Positions 26,933-35,432 of a stretch of 64,000 nt of DNA are shown here, one piece after another (the stretch's first letter is position 1; every line of letters starts with the position of its first letter). The translations under genes and the position numbers were made by a program. The notes beneath the pieces are model-generated. The model had not been told where the DNA came from. It did not search any database and was given only the letters and a program-made list of their open reading frames with translations. Source of the DNA: Bacillus sp. F19 (GTDB lineage Bacteria; Bacillota; Bacilli; Bacillales; Bacillaceae); contig CP085710.1 of NCBI GenBank assembly GCA_023823795.1, positions 2,816,001 through 2,880,000 of the forward strand, given 5' to 3'.

Positions 26933-26968
26933 AAAAAACCAAGGCAAAAAATGCACCTTGGTTTATTA
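26933..26968 (-). terminator. Terminator of the MarR-MFS operon
   Basis: Nine-bp perfect stem AAACCAAGG/CCTTGGTTT; the minus strand runs into TTTAG after six A/T pairs. Confidence 0.7.
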
Positions 26969-28597
26969 TTAATTTTCGTTGCTCTGTAATTTTCCTGTTT
27001 TAATGACGTTTTCTTTTTTTACAGATGACTGATCCTTTGCACTTCTGAGCGGAATTTCTTTAATAAAGAATGTTAAGAGAATCGCGACGGCCATGGTGAT
27101 GGTGACAAAGATAAAAACACCAGATAATGCATAGCTCAGAGAATCCTGAAGATTGAGAATGACATTATCAAAGAAAGGAATCGCCTCTTGCGGCAATGTA
27201 TTTTTAAGCCCCTCAAGTTTTTCATGGTCCAGCAGAAGCTGAGGATTTTGAAGAGATTCCAATTTGCCGGCAAGTTCCGGTGAAGCGGCCATTTGATTGG
27301 TGTCTCCCGTTTGACTCATGGACGCCATTTTATCCTGCATCCGTGAGTTGAGCAAGGTTCCCATGATGGCAACCCCAACCGTTCCGCCTACAGATCTGAA
27401 AAGCTGTGACGAAGCAGTTGCTACACCGAGCAGTTTTTGATCTACCGCATTTTGTACCGTTAAGGTAAAGACGGTCATACCAATTCCTATTCCAAATCCT
27501 ACTAAAGTTAAGTAAAACACCAATAGGTATTGAGACGTTTCTACAGTCATTGTAGAAAGCAGGTATAGACCTATTGCAGAAATAAAAAGACCGATGATGG
27601 CCTGCAGCTTATATTTTCCTGTTTTCGAAATAATCTGGCCGCCAAGAGCACTGGCAAAAACCAACCCAAGAGTCATCGACATCGTCAGAAAGCTGGAATG
27701 TGTAGCTGAATAGCCAAGTACTCCCTGAATGAAGTAAGGCACGTACATGACGCCTCCGAACATCGAAACTCCGATGACAAAACCAATAATATTTGAAATC
27801 GTAAAAATGCTGTTTTTAAATAAGTCTAGTGGCAAGATCGGACTTACCGCTTTTCTTTCAACAAAGACAAAAATGATCAGAGACAGTGCGGAAGCTCCAA
27901 ACAACGATAAAATCTGAACAGAGCCCCAGTCGTATTTTGTTCCTGCCCATGAAAAAGCCATTAATGCCGTTGTGATCGCTGATGATAAAAAGACAGATCC
28001 AAGATAGTCGACTTTCTCACCTGCTTTTTTAACAGTTGATGGGAAAAGCTTCCAAATTAGAACGAGAGCTACTATACCAAGCGGCAAGAACACCCAGAAG
28101 ACCCATTTCCACTCAAGGTTATCAACGATATATCCGCCAAGGGTTGGACCAAATAGACTTGAAATCCCGAAGACTGCACTCATGGCACCCTGCCATTTTC
28201 CCCGTTCACGCGGTGCGAAAAGATCTCCAACAGCAGTAAAAGCTGTAGACATAATCATCCCTGCACCAAATCCCTGAATTCCGCGGTAGATAATCATTTG
28301 AATGATATCCATTGATGTTCCGGCTAAAAAAGCCCCAATTGAAAAGATGATGATACCAATAATGATAAACGGCTTTCTTCCATAAATATCTGACAGCTTA
28401 CCGACAAGGATCGTAGTGATCGCACTTGTCAGCATGTAAATCGTAAATACCCAGCTATAATAGTCCAGTCCGCCGAGATCCGAAATAATCTTCGGCAAAG
28501 CATTTCCGACGATCGTTTGATTGACAGCTGCGAAAAACATCGCGGCAATAATCGCAATCATAATCGTGATTTTTTCTTTATGACTTAAATGTTCCAT
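26969..28597 (-). CDS. DHA2-type MFS multidrug transporter (EmrB/QacA-like)
   Basis: 542 residues, fourteen predicted helices. The N-terminal NQTIVGNALPKIISDLGG and GKLSDIYGRKPFIIIG (motif A) are typical of the DHA2 family, and motif C-like GPTLGGYIVDNLEWKWVFW is present. A proton antiporter for drugs or lipophilic compounds. Start at 28597, set by GAGGTGG. The start lies 11 bp after the MarR gene's last base, so the two are one operon under MarR control. Confidence 0.9.
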   Translation of the reverse strand: MEHLSHKEKITIMIAIIAAMFFAAVNQTIVGNALPKIISDLGGLDYYSWVFTIYMLTSAITTILVGKLSDIYGRKPFIIIGIIIFSIGAFLAGTSMDIIQMIIYRGIQGFGAGMIMSTAFTAVGDLFAPRERGKWQGAMSAVFGISSLFGPTLGGYIVDNLEWKWVFWVFLPLGIVALVLIWKLFPSTVKKAGEKVDYLGSVFLSSAITTALMAFSWAGTKYDWGSVQILSLFGASALSLIIFVFVERKAVSPILPLDLFKNSIFTISNIIGFVIGVSMFGGVMYVPYFIQGVLGYSATHSSFLTMSMTLGLVFASALGGQIISKTGKYKLQAIIGLFISAIGLYLLSTMTVETSQYLLVFYLTLVGFGIGIGMTVFTLTVQNAVDQKLLGVATASSQLFRSVGGTVGVAIMGTLLNSRMQDKMASMSQTGDTNQMAASPELAGKLESLQNPQLLLDHEKLEGLKNTLPQEAIPFFDNVILNLQDSLSYALSGVFIFVTITMAVAILLTFFIKEIPLRSAKDQSSVKKENVIKTGKLQSNEN

Positions 28598-28607
28598 TGT
28601 TCCACCT

Positions 28608-29033
28608 CTATTGTTCATCTAGTAGTTTCGTTAATAATTTATTAAACACAATGAGTTCATCATCGGTTACGTTTTTTAGTTTGTGATGAAAGTATTCCAT
28701 AATGGTCGTTTCCACTTCAGTCTTCACTTTTTCACCTATGTCAGTCAGCTCCAGATAGACCACTCTCCTGTCATCCTCAGCGCGCATCCGATTCAAATAG
28801 CCCTTTTTGATCAGTTTTTCACTTACAGATGTGATATGGCTGCTTGAAACACTTAATCGTTCAGCAATTTGGCTGACATTTTGATGGCTCTGTTCATGAA
28901 TCAGACGAAGGACCATAAATTCATTGAACGGGAGATAAGTTTCCAGCATTTCATTCAAATTTGTCCGGGTCATTTTATTTAACTTCCGGTAATTAGAGAG
29001 AAATTCATACGTAAGTTCCTGTCTGGTTTCCAT
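28608..29033 (-). CDS. MarR family regulator of the adjacent MFS pump
   Basis: 141 residues, winged helix-turn-helix: VSQIAERLSVSSSHITSVSE (about 53-72) is the recognition region, followed by RMRAEDDRRVVYLELTD (wing). Leads the operon with the DHA2 pump; presumably a ligand-responsive repressor. Repeated TTAAC words in the promoter region (about 29065-29098) may include its operator. Confidence 0.88.
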   Translation of the reverse strand: METRQELTYEFLSNYRKLNKMTRTNLNEMLETYLPFNEFMVLRLIHEQSHQNVSQIAERLSVSSSHITSVSEKLIKKGYLNRMRAEDDRRVVYLELTDIGEKVKTEVETTIMEYFHHKLKNVTDDELIVFNKLLTKLLDEQ

Positions 29034-29489
29034 TTTCCCCTCCTGTACACTTAATGAAATTAATACTTAACCTACTTAACTATTAACTTTATTAACTATA
29101 TGATTATTCGAAGGTAATGTCAAGAATAAAAGTTGAGGGAGTGATTTAGCATTTGCCTTCCTATTTGTGTTTTTTGCTGGTGAATCTCGGGTAACCATAA
29201 GCCCTCTTTAATACCTTGAAATCTCGAATTAGATCATTTTAGGTAACCATAGACCCTCTTTGACACACTGATATCTGGACTGATTTTTGTCTCTTTTTCA
29301 TTTTATTCGGATCACTATTTTTATCAGGCTCTATCAGTTTTATCACGCTCTATTCCGATAACTATCAGGCACTATTTCACTTTTTTCCGGTGCACTTTTT
29401 AAATGGTTAAGACGGCACGCAAATGAAATTTCGCGCACAATTAATGTCCAAAATTTGCACAAAAAAACAACCTACAAAGTAAGTTGTTT
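29034..29489. other. Intergenic stretch with degenerate repeats
   Basis: Holds the MarR promoter (TTAAC-rich, 29065-29098). Two copies of GGTAACCATAnnCCCTCTTT lie at about 29190 and 29242, resembling the loop-flanking part of the 17.5-kb tandem repeat. Three TATCA(G/C)GC(T/A)CTAT words lie between 29320 and 29375. No ORF with a ribosome site is seen. Confidence 0.5.
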
Positions 29490-29491
29490 TT
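29460..29491 (-). terminator. Terminator of the yokU-yozE end of the cluster
   Basis: Stem AACAAC-TAC / GTA-GTTGTT with one mismatch, followed by a T run on the minus strand. Confidence 0.65.
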
Positions 29492-29723
29492 AGATCGATG
29501 CTTTTTTAAGGATTTCGGTTTCATACAATTCCCAGGCATCATCGAAGACGACGAGGCTGTGAAGGTAAGATCCATTCAGTTCGAGGTAGGAGCTGATTTC
29601 ATGGTAATCTTCGGATGATTTCGGGAAGCTGTGGTCGTCATAGGCGTCGTTTGCAAATTGGCTGATGTCATCGGCCGGTTTTGGATGACGGTATTTCATC
29701 AGGTAATGGTAAAAAGATTTCAC
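29490..29723 (-). CDS. yozE: YozE family protein
   Basis: 77 residues (family usually about 74), starting MKSFYHYLMKYRHPKPADDI and containing FANDAYDDHSFPKSSEDYHE, both characteristic of YozE (SAM-like fold, function unknown). Found next to yokU and kamA as in B. subtilis, which supports the name. Confidence 0.9.
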   Translation of the reverse strand: MKSFYHYLMKYRHPKPADDISQFANDAYDDHSFPKSSEDYHEISSYLELNGSYLHSLVVFDDAWELYETEILKKASI

Positions 29724-29813
29724 GGTAAATCCCCCTGTCGCAATTACGTTTGGAAATTGACCCTATTATAACGTTTATTGTACAAGAAGGAAACCTCAGA
29801 AGGTTCTTTAGGT

Positions 29814-30095
29814 TCAGGTAAAATCAAAATAGTTTCGCTTCAGGTGACGCTTCCATTTCATCAGTTCTTTGTAATCTATGCGGTTTGGCAGTTCTTTAAC
29901 GGCAATTAAAAGCAGCTGATTTTCGATTTCGTTAACGGTTTGTTCGCTTTGATAGCTGATACCGCAGTCCGGACAAGTAATACATGGTGTGTCTGAAATT
30001 TCGATGGCGCGCGAACCGTCAGGCAGCTCCCAGTGAACTAGATTGCTTGAGCTCTTTGCATTTTGCGATTCACACCAGTCGCAGCGTTCATTCAT
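29814..30095 (-). CDS. yokU: YokU family zinc-ribbon protein
   Basis: 93 residues with two CxxC pairs (CDWC at 5-8 and CPDC near 39-42) that likely bind zinc. YokU family; function unknown but conserved beside kamA. Its start overlaps the 3' end of kamA by 8 bp, so the two are translationally coupled. Confidence 0.88.
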   Translation of the reverse strand: MNERCDWCESQNAKSSSNLVHWELPDGSRAIEISDTPCITCPDCGISYQSEQTVNEIENQLLLIAVKELPNRIDYKELMKWKRHLKRNYFDFT

Positions 30096-31500
30096 TTTCT
30101 GCCGCCTTCTTTTCTTCGGATTTTAATAGCTGCGCACGGTACTTTTTATCCTTTAACTCATCACGCTTTTCCCGTTTATCCTTTAATGTGGAATGAGCAG
30201 GGTTTGTTTCAAACGTTTTTCTCCTATTTATTCTTCCGATGCCTTCAGGGATTAAGTTAAATTGAGCGTCTTCGTACAAACCAGCAATTCCTGATAGAGA
30301 TTTTTTTGATGCAGAGTCTGGATAGACTTCATTAAAGTAATCATCTGCAAGCCCAGGCGTATAGTTTTCCGGCTCCGGATAGGTTGTGATGACTCCTTCA
30401 AAGTTACGGAGCACAACTTTATCCGGGCTTTGAGAAATTAAATAGTTAGGCTGAAGGGCAATTTTCCCGCCGCCTCCCGGAGCATCGACGACAAAAGTTG
30501 GAACCGAATAGCCGCTTGTATGTCCGCGGAGTCCCTCAATTATCTCAAGTCCTTTTGAAACTGGCGCACGGAAATGCCCGATTCCTTCTGACAAATCACA
30601 TTGATAAATGTAATAAGGCCGCACTCTTATTTTGACAAGATCATGCATCAGTTTTTTCATAATTTGCACACTGTCATTAATTCCCGCAAGAATAACGGCC
30701 TGATTTCCGACTGGCACGCCGGAGTTCACAAGCATTTCACATGCCTTCTTAGATTCTTCAGTAATTTCAATGGAAGTATTGAAATGTGTATTCAGCCAGA
30801 CCGGATGATATTTTTTCAAGATGCTGCAGAGATTTTCTGTGATGCGCTGAGGAAATACTACAGGCGCGCGTGTACCGATTCTGATGATTTCAACATGATC
30901 AATCGCTCGGAGATTTTTCAAAATATATTCAAGAATTGTGTCATTAATCAGCAATCCGTCTCCCCCTGAAATCAGCACATCCCGGACTTCTGGCGTTTGA
31001 GCGATGTAGTTAATCGCATCATCAAGCTGCTTTTTAGGCACACCCATGCCAATTTGGCCTGAGAAACGTCTTCTCGTGCAATATCTGCAGTACATCGAGC
31101 ATTGATTTGTCACTAGAAATAAGACGCGATCGGGATAGCGGTGTGTCAGGCCAGGTACAGGTGAATCTTCATCTTCGTGAAGCGGATCTTCAAGGTCATA
31201 TTTTGTTTTATAAAGCTCCTGTGATATCGGAACCGACTGCATGCGGATCGGACATCTCGGATCATCTTCGTTCATTAGCCATGCATAGTAGGGAGTAATA
31301 TTTAAGGGGATGGTTTTCGTTGATATTTTAACCCCTTCTTCTTCATCAGGAGTCAGATTAATTACTTTTTTTAGGTCATCCAGTGTTCGGATGGTATTTG
31401 TAAGCTGCCAGAGCCAGTCATTCCACTGTTCATCTGTGACATCTTTCCAGAGTTCGATGTCTTTCCAGTCGCGCTTCGGCTTGTATAGATCGTATTTCAT
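30088..31500 (-). CDS. kamA: Lysine 2,3-aminomutase
   Basis: 470 residues. Converts L-lysine to L-beta-lysine using [4Fe-4S], S-adenosylmethionine and PLP. The radical-SAM cluster motif is C134-SMY-C138-RY-C141. The PLP-binding end shows DAPGGGGKIALQPNY. The first 26 codons of the open frame upstream overlap the promoter, so ATG 31500 is used. Preceded at 31537-31553 by a -24/-12 sigma-54 promoter and by a sigma-54 activator gene. The product beta-lysine can be acetylated by AblB (compatible solute) or fed to the yodQ-T steps. Confidence 0.93.
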   Translation of the reverse strand: MKYDLYKPKRDWKDIELWKDVTDEQWNDWLWQLTNTIRTLDDLKKVINLTPDEEEGVKISTKTIPLNITPYYAWLMNEDDPRCPIRMQSVPISQELYKTKYDLEDPLHEDEDSPVPGLTHRYPDRVLFLVTNQCSMYCRYCTRRRFSGQIGMGVPKKQLDDAINYIAQTPEVRDVLISGGDGLLINDTILEYILKNLRAIDHVEIIRIGTRAPVVFPQRITENLCSILKKYHPVWLNTHFNTSIEITEESKKACEMLVNSGVPVGNQAVILAGINDSVQIMKKLMHDLVKIRVRPYYIYQCDLSEGIGHFRAPVSKGLEIIEGLRGHTSGYSVPTFVVDAPGGGGKIALQPNYLISQSPDKVVLRNFEGVITTYPEPENYTPGLADDYFNEVYPDSASKKSLSGIAGLYEDAQFNLIPEGIGRINRRKTFETNPAHSTLKDKREKRDELKDKKYRAQLLKSEEKKAAENE

Positions 31501-31536
31501 GGAAGTTCCCCCAATTCGGTCTTTACCATTAATACA

Positions 31537-31553
31537 TGCAAAAACCATGCCAA
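31537..31553 (-). promoter_or_regulatory. Sigma-54 (-24/-12) promoter of kamA
   Basis: Minus-strand TTGGCATGGTTTTTGCA: the invariant GG and GC are separated by 10 nt, and it matches the YTGGCAYRNNNYTGCW consensus. It lies 37 bp before the kamA start and just after a sigma-54 activator gene. Confidence 0.85.
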
Positions 31554-31554
31554 C

Positions 31555-31578
31555 GTGACTGTAAGCTGTTACAATCAC
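31555..31578. promoter_or_regulatory. Inverted repeat abutting the kamA promoter
   Basis: Plus-strand GTGACTGTAA-GCTG-TTACAATCAC: two 10-bp arms with one mismatch. It ends 2 bp from the -24 box and follows the activator's stop. No T run follows, so it is more likely a protein site than a terminator. Confidence 0.5.
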
Positions 31579-31587
31579 ATCCGCTAT

Positions 31588-32997
31588 TTATGCTTTCAAT
31601 TTTGGTGCCGAAAATTGGTCAGGAAAATATTTTTTCACTTTGTATTGAAGGGTTTGTCTCGGAATTTGGAGCAGCTTTGCTGTTTTCAAAATATTTCCTT
31701 CGCTTTGAACAAGTGCTTGTTGGATGATCTCTTTTTCCATCATTGACATTTTTTCATGAAGAGAATGCGCTTCCTTTGCCGTCTTTTCCTCTTTCTGTAA
31801 ATATGGCGGTAAATGACCGGTTATAATTCTATTCCCATCACACATATTCATGGCAAACTCAATGCAATGCTTCAACTCTCTTACATTCCCAGGCCAGTGA
31901 TGGTGCTTTAATAGGGCTTGTGCTTCATCTGATAATCCGGCAACACGCTTTTGAAATTCATGATTGTACTTTTTAATAAAATAAGAAATTAGTAAGGGGA
32001 GGTCCAATGGCCGTTCTCTGAGCGGGGGAAGATTGATTCCGAAGACGTTTAAGCGAAAATAAAGATCTTCCCGCATTTTCCCCTCCGAAAGACATTGTTC
32101 AGGGTTGATGTTCATAGCGGCAATCACTTTGACATCGACTGTGATTGAATGACTGCTTCCGATTCTCCTGATTGTGCCATCGTCAATGACTCTAAGCAGC
32201 TTTGCCTGCAGGTTCAGAGGCATCGATTGTAGTTCATCCAGAAAAAGCGTTCCGCCGTGAGACAGTTCAAATAAACCTGGCCTGTCTACCGCGCCTGTAT
32301 AGCTTCCTTTTGCTGTCCCAAATAATAAACTTTCAAGCAAGGCTTCAGGAAGCGCCGCACAGTTTTGTGCTATAAAAGGAGCATCTCTTCGCTGTGATTC
32401 GTTATGAATGGCCTGTACAATTAATTCTTTTCCAGTACCTGTTTCCCCATAAACGAGAACATTTGATGAGGTTTTTGCCGCTTTTTTCACAAGCGTTTTA
32501 ATCATAAGAAGGTTCTTGCTTGCAGTAATGATGTCATCAAGAACATACTTTGTGCCGTTGGATCCCTCTGCTTTTGGTGGGGAATGCACTTGTTGCTGCA
32601 GGTCAGCCAGCCGCTCTGTCAACCGCTTGATCGCTGAAAAATCCTTTGCAATTTCAACAGCGCCGATTACTTTATCCTCAGATAAAATCGGCAGGCTCGT
32701 GTTCACTGTCTCAATTTTTTCGCCCTTAACATTTATGTACGTTTGGGAATGGTGATAAATCGGTTTTTTCGTTTTAATGGCTTTTAAGAGTGTGCTCGTT
32801 TCTTCAGAAAGGGACGGAAAAACATCAAATAAATGCTTGCCCACAACCTCATCGACTTTCAAACCATCATGATAGGCTGCAATCTCGTTGTAAAAAACTG
32901 TGATTCCTTTCTCGTCAACCGCATGAATCCCCTCATCAATCGTTTCTAAAATATGATGAATGATTCGATCCCGATTTTGATTTGTCAAAGGTTCCAC
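31588..32997 (-). CDS. Sigma-54-dependent PAS activator (RocR-like)
   Basis: 469 residues: N-terminal PAS sensor (about 15-125, DEGIHAVDEKGITVFYNE), AAA+ domain with Walker A GETGTGK (184-190) and the sigma-54 contact loop GSYTGA (231-236, GAFTGA variant), and a Fis-type helix-turn-helix at the C-terminus (GNILKTAKLLQIPRQTLQYK). Resembles RocR/BkdR-class activators. Placed directly upstream of kamA, which carries the -24/-12 promoter, so it very likely activates kamA in response to lysine or a product; ligand inferred. Confidence 0.88.
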   Translation of the reverse strand: MEPLTNQNRDRIIHHILETIDEGIHAVDEKGITVFYNEIAAYHDGLKVDEVVGKHLFDVFPSLSEETSTLLKAIKTKKPIYHHSQTYINVKGEKIETVNTSLPILSEDKVIGAVEIAKDFSAIKRLTERLADLQQQVHSPPKAEGSNGTKYVLDDIITASKNLLMIKTLVKKAAKTSSNVLVYGETGTGKELIVQAIHNESQRRDAPFIAQNCAALPEALLESLLFGTAKGSYTGAVDRPGLFELSHGGTLFLDELQSMPLNLQAKLLRVIDDGTIRRIGSSHSITVDVKVIAAMNINPEQCLSEGKMREDLYFRLNVFGINLPPLRERPLDLPLLISYFIKKYNHEFQKRVAGLSDEAQALLKHHHWPGNVRELKHCIEFAMNMCDGNRIITGHLPPYLQKEEKTAKEAHSLHEKMSMMEKEIIQQALVQSEGNILKTAKLLQIPRQTLQYKVKKYFPDQFSAPKLKA

Positions 32998-33013
32998 TCC
33001 TCTTTACATAACC

Positions 33014-33050
33014 TGCCGGATTTTCGGCATATACTGCTCAATTTTCGGCA
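33014..33050. promoter_or_regulatory. Pair of 16-bp dyads, candidate activator sites
   Basis: TGCCG-GATTTT-CGGCA (33014-33029) and TGCTC-AATTTT-CGGCA (33035-33050), spaced 21 bp (two helical turns). The second overlaps the ablB stop. They lie 17 bp upstream of the activator start and about 1.5 kb from the kamA promoter. Confidence 0.5.
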
Positions 33051-33892
33051 GACAGATCTTTGCACCATACATTCATGTTTTCAAGATCTGTACTAATGAT
33101 ACAATTATTTGTAAGTCTGCCGGTATATTCATAATCCAGCTGATGCAAAACGGCGTTCATGCCGAAAGAATCCGCCCTTGCAATCGAATAAGCACAAAAA
33201 ATACCGTTTTCACAAAGCTTTTGCTCAAGTAATAAAATCAGGCTTCTCATTAATTTATGCTTTCTGACTTCGGACAGCGTTGCACAGTCTGTTATTTCAG
33301 CATTGTGGTATGCTGAATTGATTTCAGCAGAAGCAGCACTTACGATGTTGTCTCCTTTTTCAGCAAGATAATAGATGGTGCCATCCCTCATCGTTTTTTG
33401 TATATAATCACTTGAATGGAGGGGTGTTGGATACACTTCGAATACTGCTCTGTATAACTCTGCAAGCTTCTTTGCATCATGTTCTTCAGCTGCACGAAAT
33501 ATAAATGCTGCTGACTGCACTTGTCCTGTCTTCTTTTTTTCATATATGGATGTGATGATGCTGTCCTGCTTTGTCCAGCTGTCAGTTTTTCTTCTTTCTT
33601 CACTTAAATATTTCGTGAAAAAATAGGCATCATCACTGTGAAAATAATTTTTAATGATGGCTTCAAGCTGAAATTGCTGCATCAGTAAAAAAGGGATGTC
33701 ACAGGCTTTTGCCTTGACAATCACTTTTGTGAAGCTATAATCTGAAGCTAATTTGAATGCATCTGTGAGCAAGGACTCTGTATTTCCGCGATAGTCATCG
33801 ATTCGGAGCCTTTTATTAAAATAATCGAGTACTGCTTCAGCACGATAATTCTTTTTAGCTAACGTTTTTGTTTCGAAGTACGTTTTTTTCAA
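33038..33892 (-). CDS. ablB: Beta-lysine N-acetyltransferase
   Basis: 284 residues from TTG 33892, chosen because AGGGGG lies 7 bp upstream; the longer frame runs into the terminator hairpin. Two-part GNAT protein with FIFRAAEEHDAKKLAELYRA and ATLSEVRKHKLMRSLILLLE in the catalytic half. Equals B. subtilis YodP; acetylates beta-lysine to N-epsilon-acetyl-beta-lysine, an osmolyte in archaea and some Bacillus. It lies between the aldehyde dehydrogenase and the sigma-54 activator. Confidence 0.85.
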   Translation of the reverse strand: MKKTYFETKTLAKKNYRAEAVLDYFNKRLRIDDYRGNTESLLTDAFKLASDYSFTKVIVKAKACDIPFLLMQQFQLEAIIKNYFHSDDAYFFTKYLSEERRKTDSWTKQDSIITSIYEKKKTGQVQSAAFIFRAAEEHDAKKLAELYRAVFEVYPTPLHSSDYIQKTMRDGTIYYLAEKGDNIVSAASAEINSAYHNAEITDCATLSEVRKHKLMRSLILLLEQKLCENGIFCAYSIARADSFGMNAVLHQLDYEYTGRLTNNCIISTDLENMNVWCKDLSAEN

Positions 33893-33923
33893 GACCAGTC
33901 CCCCTAAAATAAAAATTACCCTG

Positions 33924-33960
33924 AAAAAATAGAGTGCGGCAAAGCACACTCTATTTTTTT
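33924..33960. terminator. Internal terminator between the dehydrogenase gene and ablB
   Basis: Twelve-bp stem AAAAATAGAGTG / CACTCTATTTTT with a 10-nt loop and T runs on both sides. It lies within the cluster and probably reduces read-through into ablB. Confidence 0.75.
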
Positions 33961-33965
33961 TCAGC

Positions 33966-35396
33966 TTAGAACTTGGCATGATTAAACGAGATCAGCTTCA
34001 ACTCGGTCAGTTCTTCAATGGCATATTTAATGCCTTCTCTGCCGAATCCGCTGTCCTTCACACCGCCATATGGCATATGATCGACACGGAAGGTTGGAAT
34101 GTCATTGATCATGACACCGCCGACATGAAGGGCTTTTGCTGCTTGAAAGGCCAGGTCGACTTTATTTGTAAATATGCCCGCTTGAAGACCATATCTCGAG
34201 TTGTTCACTTCTTCAATTGCTTCATCAAATGTTTTGAATGAGTTGATGATGACAATTGGAGCAAATGCTTCCTCACAGGAGAGATTGACTTCAGACGAGA
34301 CATTCAGCAAGATAGTCGGCTGAACAATCTGATGATCCTCTGATTTGCCGCCGCATTCGATTAGAGCTCCTGCATTCTCAGCTTCTTCAATCCAGGAAAT
34401 GGCGCGATCCACGTCTTCACTTGAGATTAATGAGGAGACATCTGTCTCTTCAGCAAGGGGATCGCCGAGTTTAAGTTTTTTCGTCTCTTTAACAGCCTTT
34501 GCAACGAACTCATCAAATACGTTTTCGTGTACATAAATTCGCTGCACGGATATGCAAACCTGGCCCGCATACGCGAAAGCTCCTGTTATACATCTTGGAG
34601 CTACCTTTGAAACATCAGCATCTTCCGCGACAATGACAGCTGAATTTGATCCTAATTCAAGCAGCGTCTTTCTCAGGCCGGCTTCTTTTTTCAGTTTTTT
34701 CCCGACGTCTGGACTTCCTGTAAACGTAAGGGCCTTTACGCGTTCATCTGATGTAAAATGCTGGCCGATTTCACTGCCTTTTCCCGTTACAATGTTCAGT
34801 GCGCCTTCAGGCAGACCCGCTTCATGAAAAAGCTCTCCGATGAAGTAGGAGCTTAAAGGTGTTTGCGTCGCAGGTTTTAATACAACTGTATTGCCTGCGG
34901 CAAGAGCAGGCCCAAGCTTGTGCGCAACGAGATTCATCGGGAAATTAAAAGGCGTGATCGCTCCAATAACTCCGATTGGCTCGCGCACTGTGTAGGCTGT
35001 CCGGTTTTCACCGCCTGGCGCTGCATCCATTGAAATCGTCTCACCGTTCAGCCTTCTCGCTTCCTCAGCGGCAAATGTGTATGTCATAACCGTGCGGTCC
35101 ACTTCTGCTCTCGCAGTTTTAATTGGTTTAGCGGCTTCTTTAGCAATAATCACTGCCGCTTCTTCTTTTCGTTCAGCAAGAAGATGGGCTGTTTTCAATA
35201 AAATATCTGCACGCTTATATGCAGGCAAAGCGTTCATCTTACTGATCGCTTCACTTGCTGCGTCAACTGCTGCTTTTACTTGATTCTGATCTGCAATGGC
35301 TACCTCTGCCAGCAATTCATCCGTGTAAGGAGACTTTAATTCCTGATACTTGCTTGCTTCCATATTCTGTCCATTGATCCATAAATGCTGCTTCAT
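33966..35396 (-). CDS. NAD(P)-dependent aldehyde dehydrogenase
   Basis: 476 residues, full-length ALDH. Catalytic Cys281 in AYAGQVCISVQRIYV, general base Glu247 in LLELGSNSAV, and the PFNFPMN motif near 150. Class resembles lactaldehyde/succinate-semialdehyde dehydrogenases. It sits inside the beta-lysine cluster between yodQ and ablB, where I recall no such gene in B. subtilis, so it probably oxidises an aldehyde made in this pathway; inference. Confidence 0.85.
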   Translation of the reverse strand: MKQHLWINGQNMEASKYQELKSPYTDELLAEVAIADQNQVKAAVDAASEAISKMNALPAYKRADILLKTAHLLAERKEEAAVIIAKEAAKPIKTARAEVDRTVMTYTFAAEEARRLNGETISMDAAPGGENRTAYTVREPIGVIGAITPFNFPMNLVAHKLGPALAAGNTVVLKPATQTPLSSYFIGELFHEAGLPEGALNIVTGKGSEIGQHFTSDERVKALTFTGSPDVGKKLKKEAGLRKTLLELGSNSAVIVAEDADVSKVAPRCITGAFAYAGQVCISVQRIYVHENVFDEFVAKAVKETKKLKLGDPLAEETDVSSLISSEDVDRAISWIEEAENAGALIECGGKSEDHQIVQPTILLNVSSEVNLSCEEAFAPIVIINSFKTFDEAIEEVNNSRYGLQAGIFTNKVDLAFQAAKALHVGGVMINDIPTFRVDHMPYGGVKDSGFGREGIKYAIEELTELKLISFNHAKF

Positions 35397-35432
35397 TTGC
35401 TAACACCTCAATTATATAGTCGTTATCTTCAA

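Noticed and set aside
33014-33050. Terminator of ablB
   Set aside because: The dyads have no T run on either strand, and their symmetric 16-bp layout fits protein sites better.
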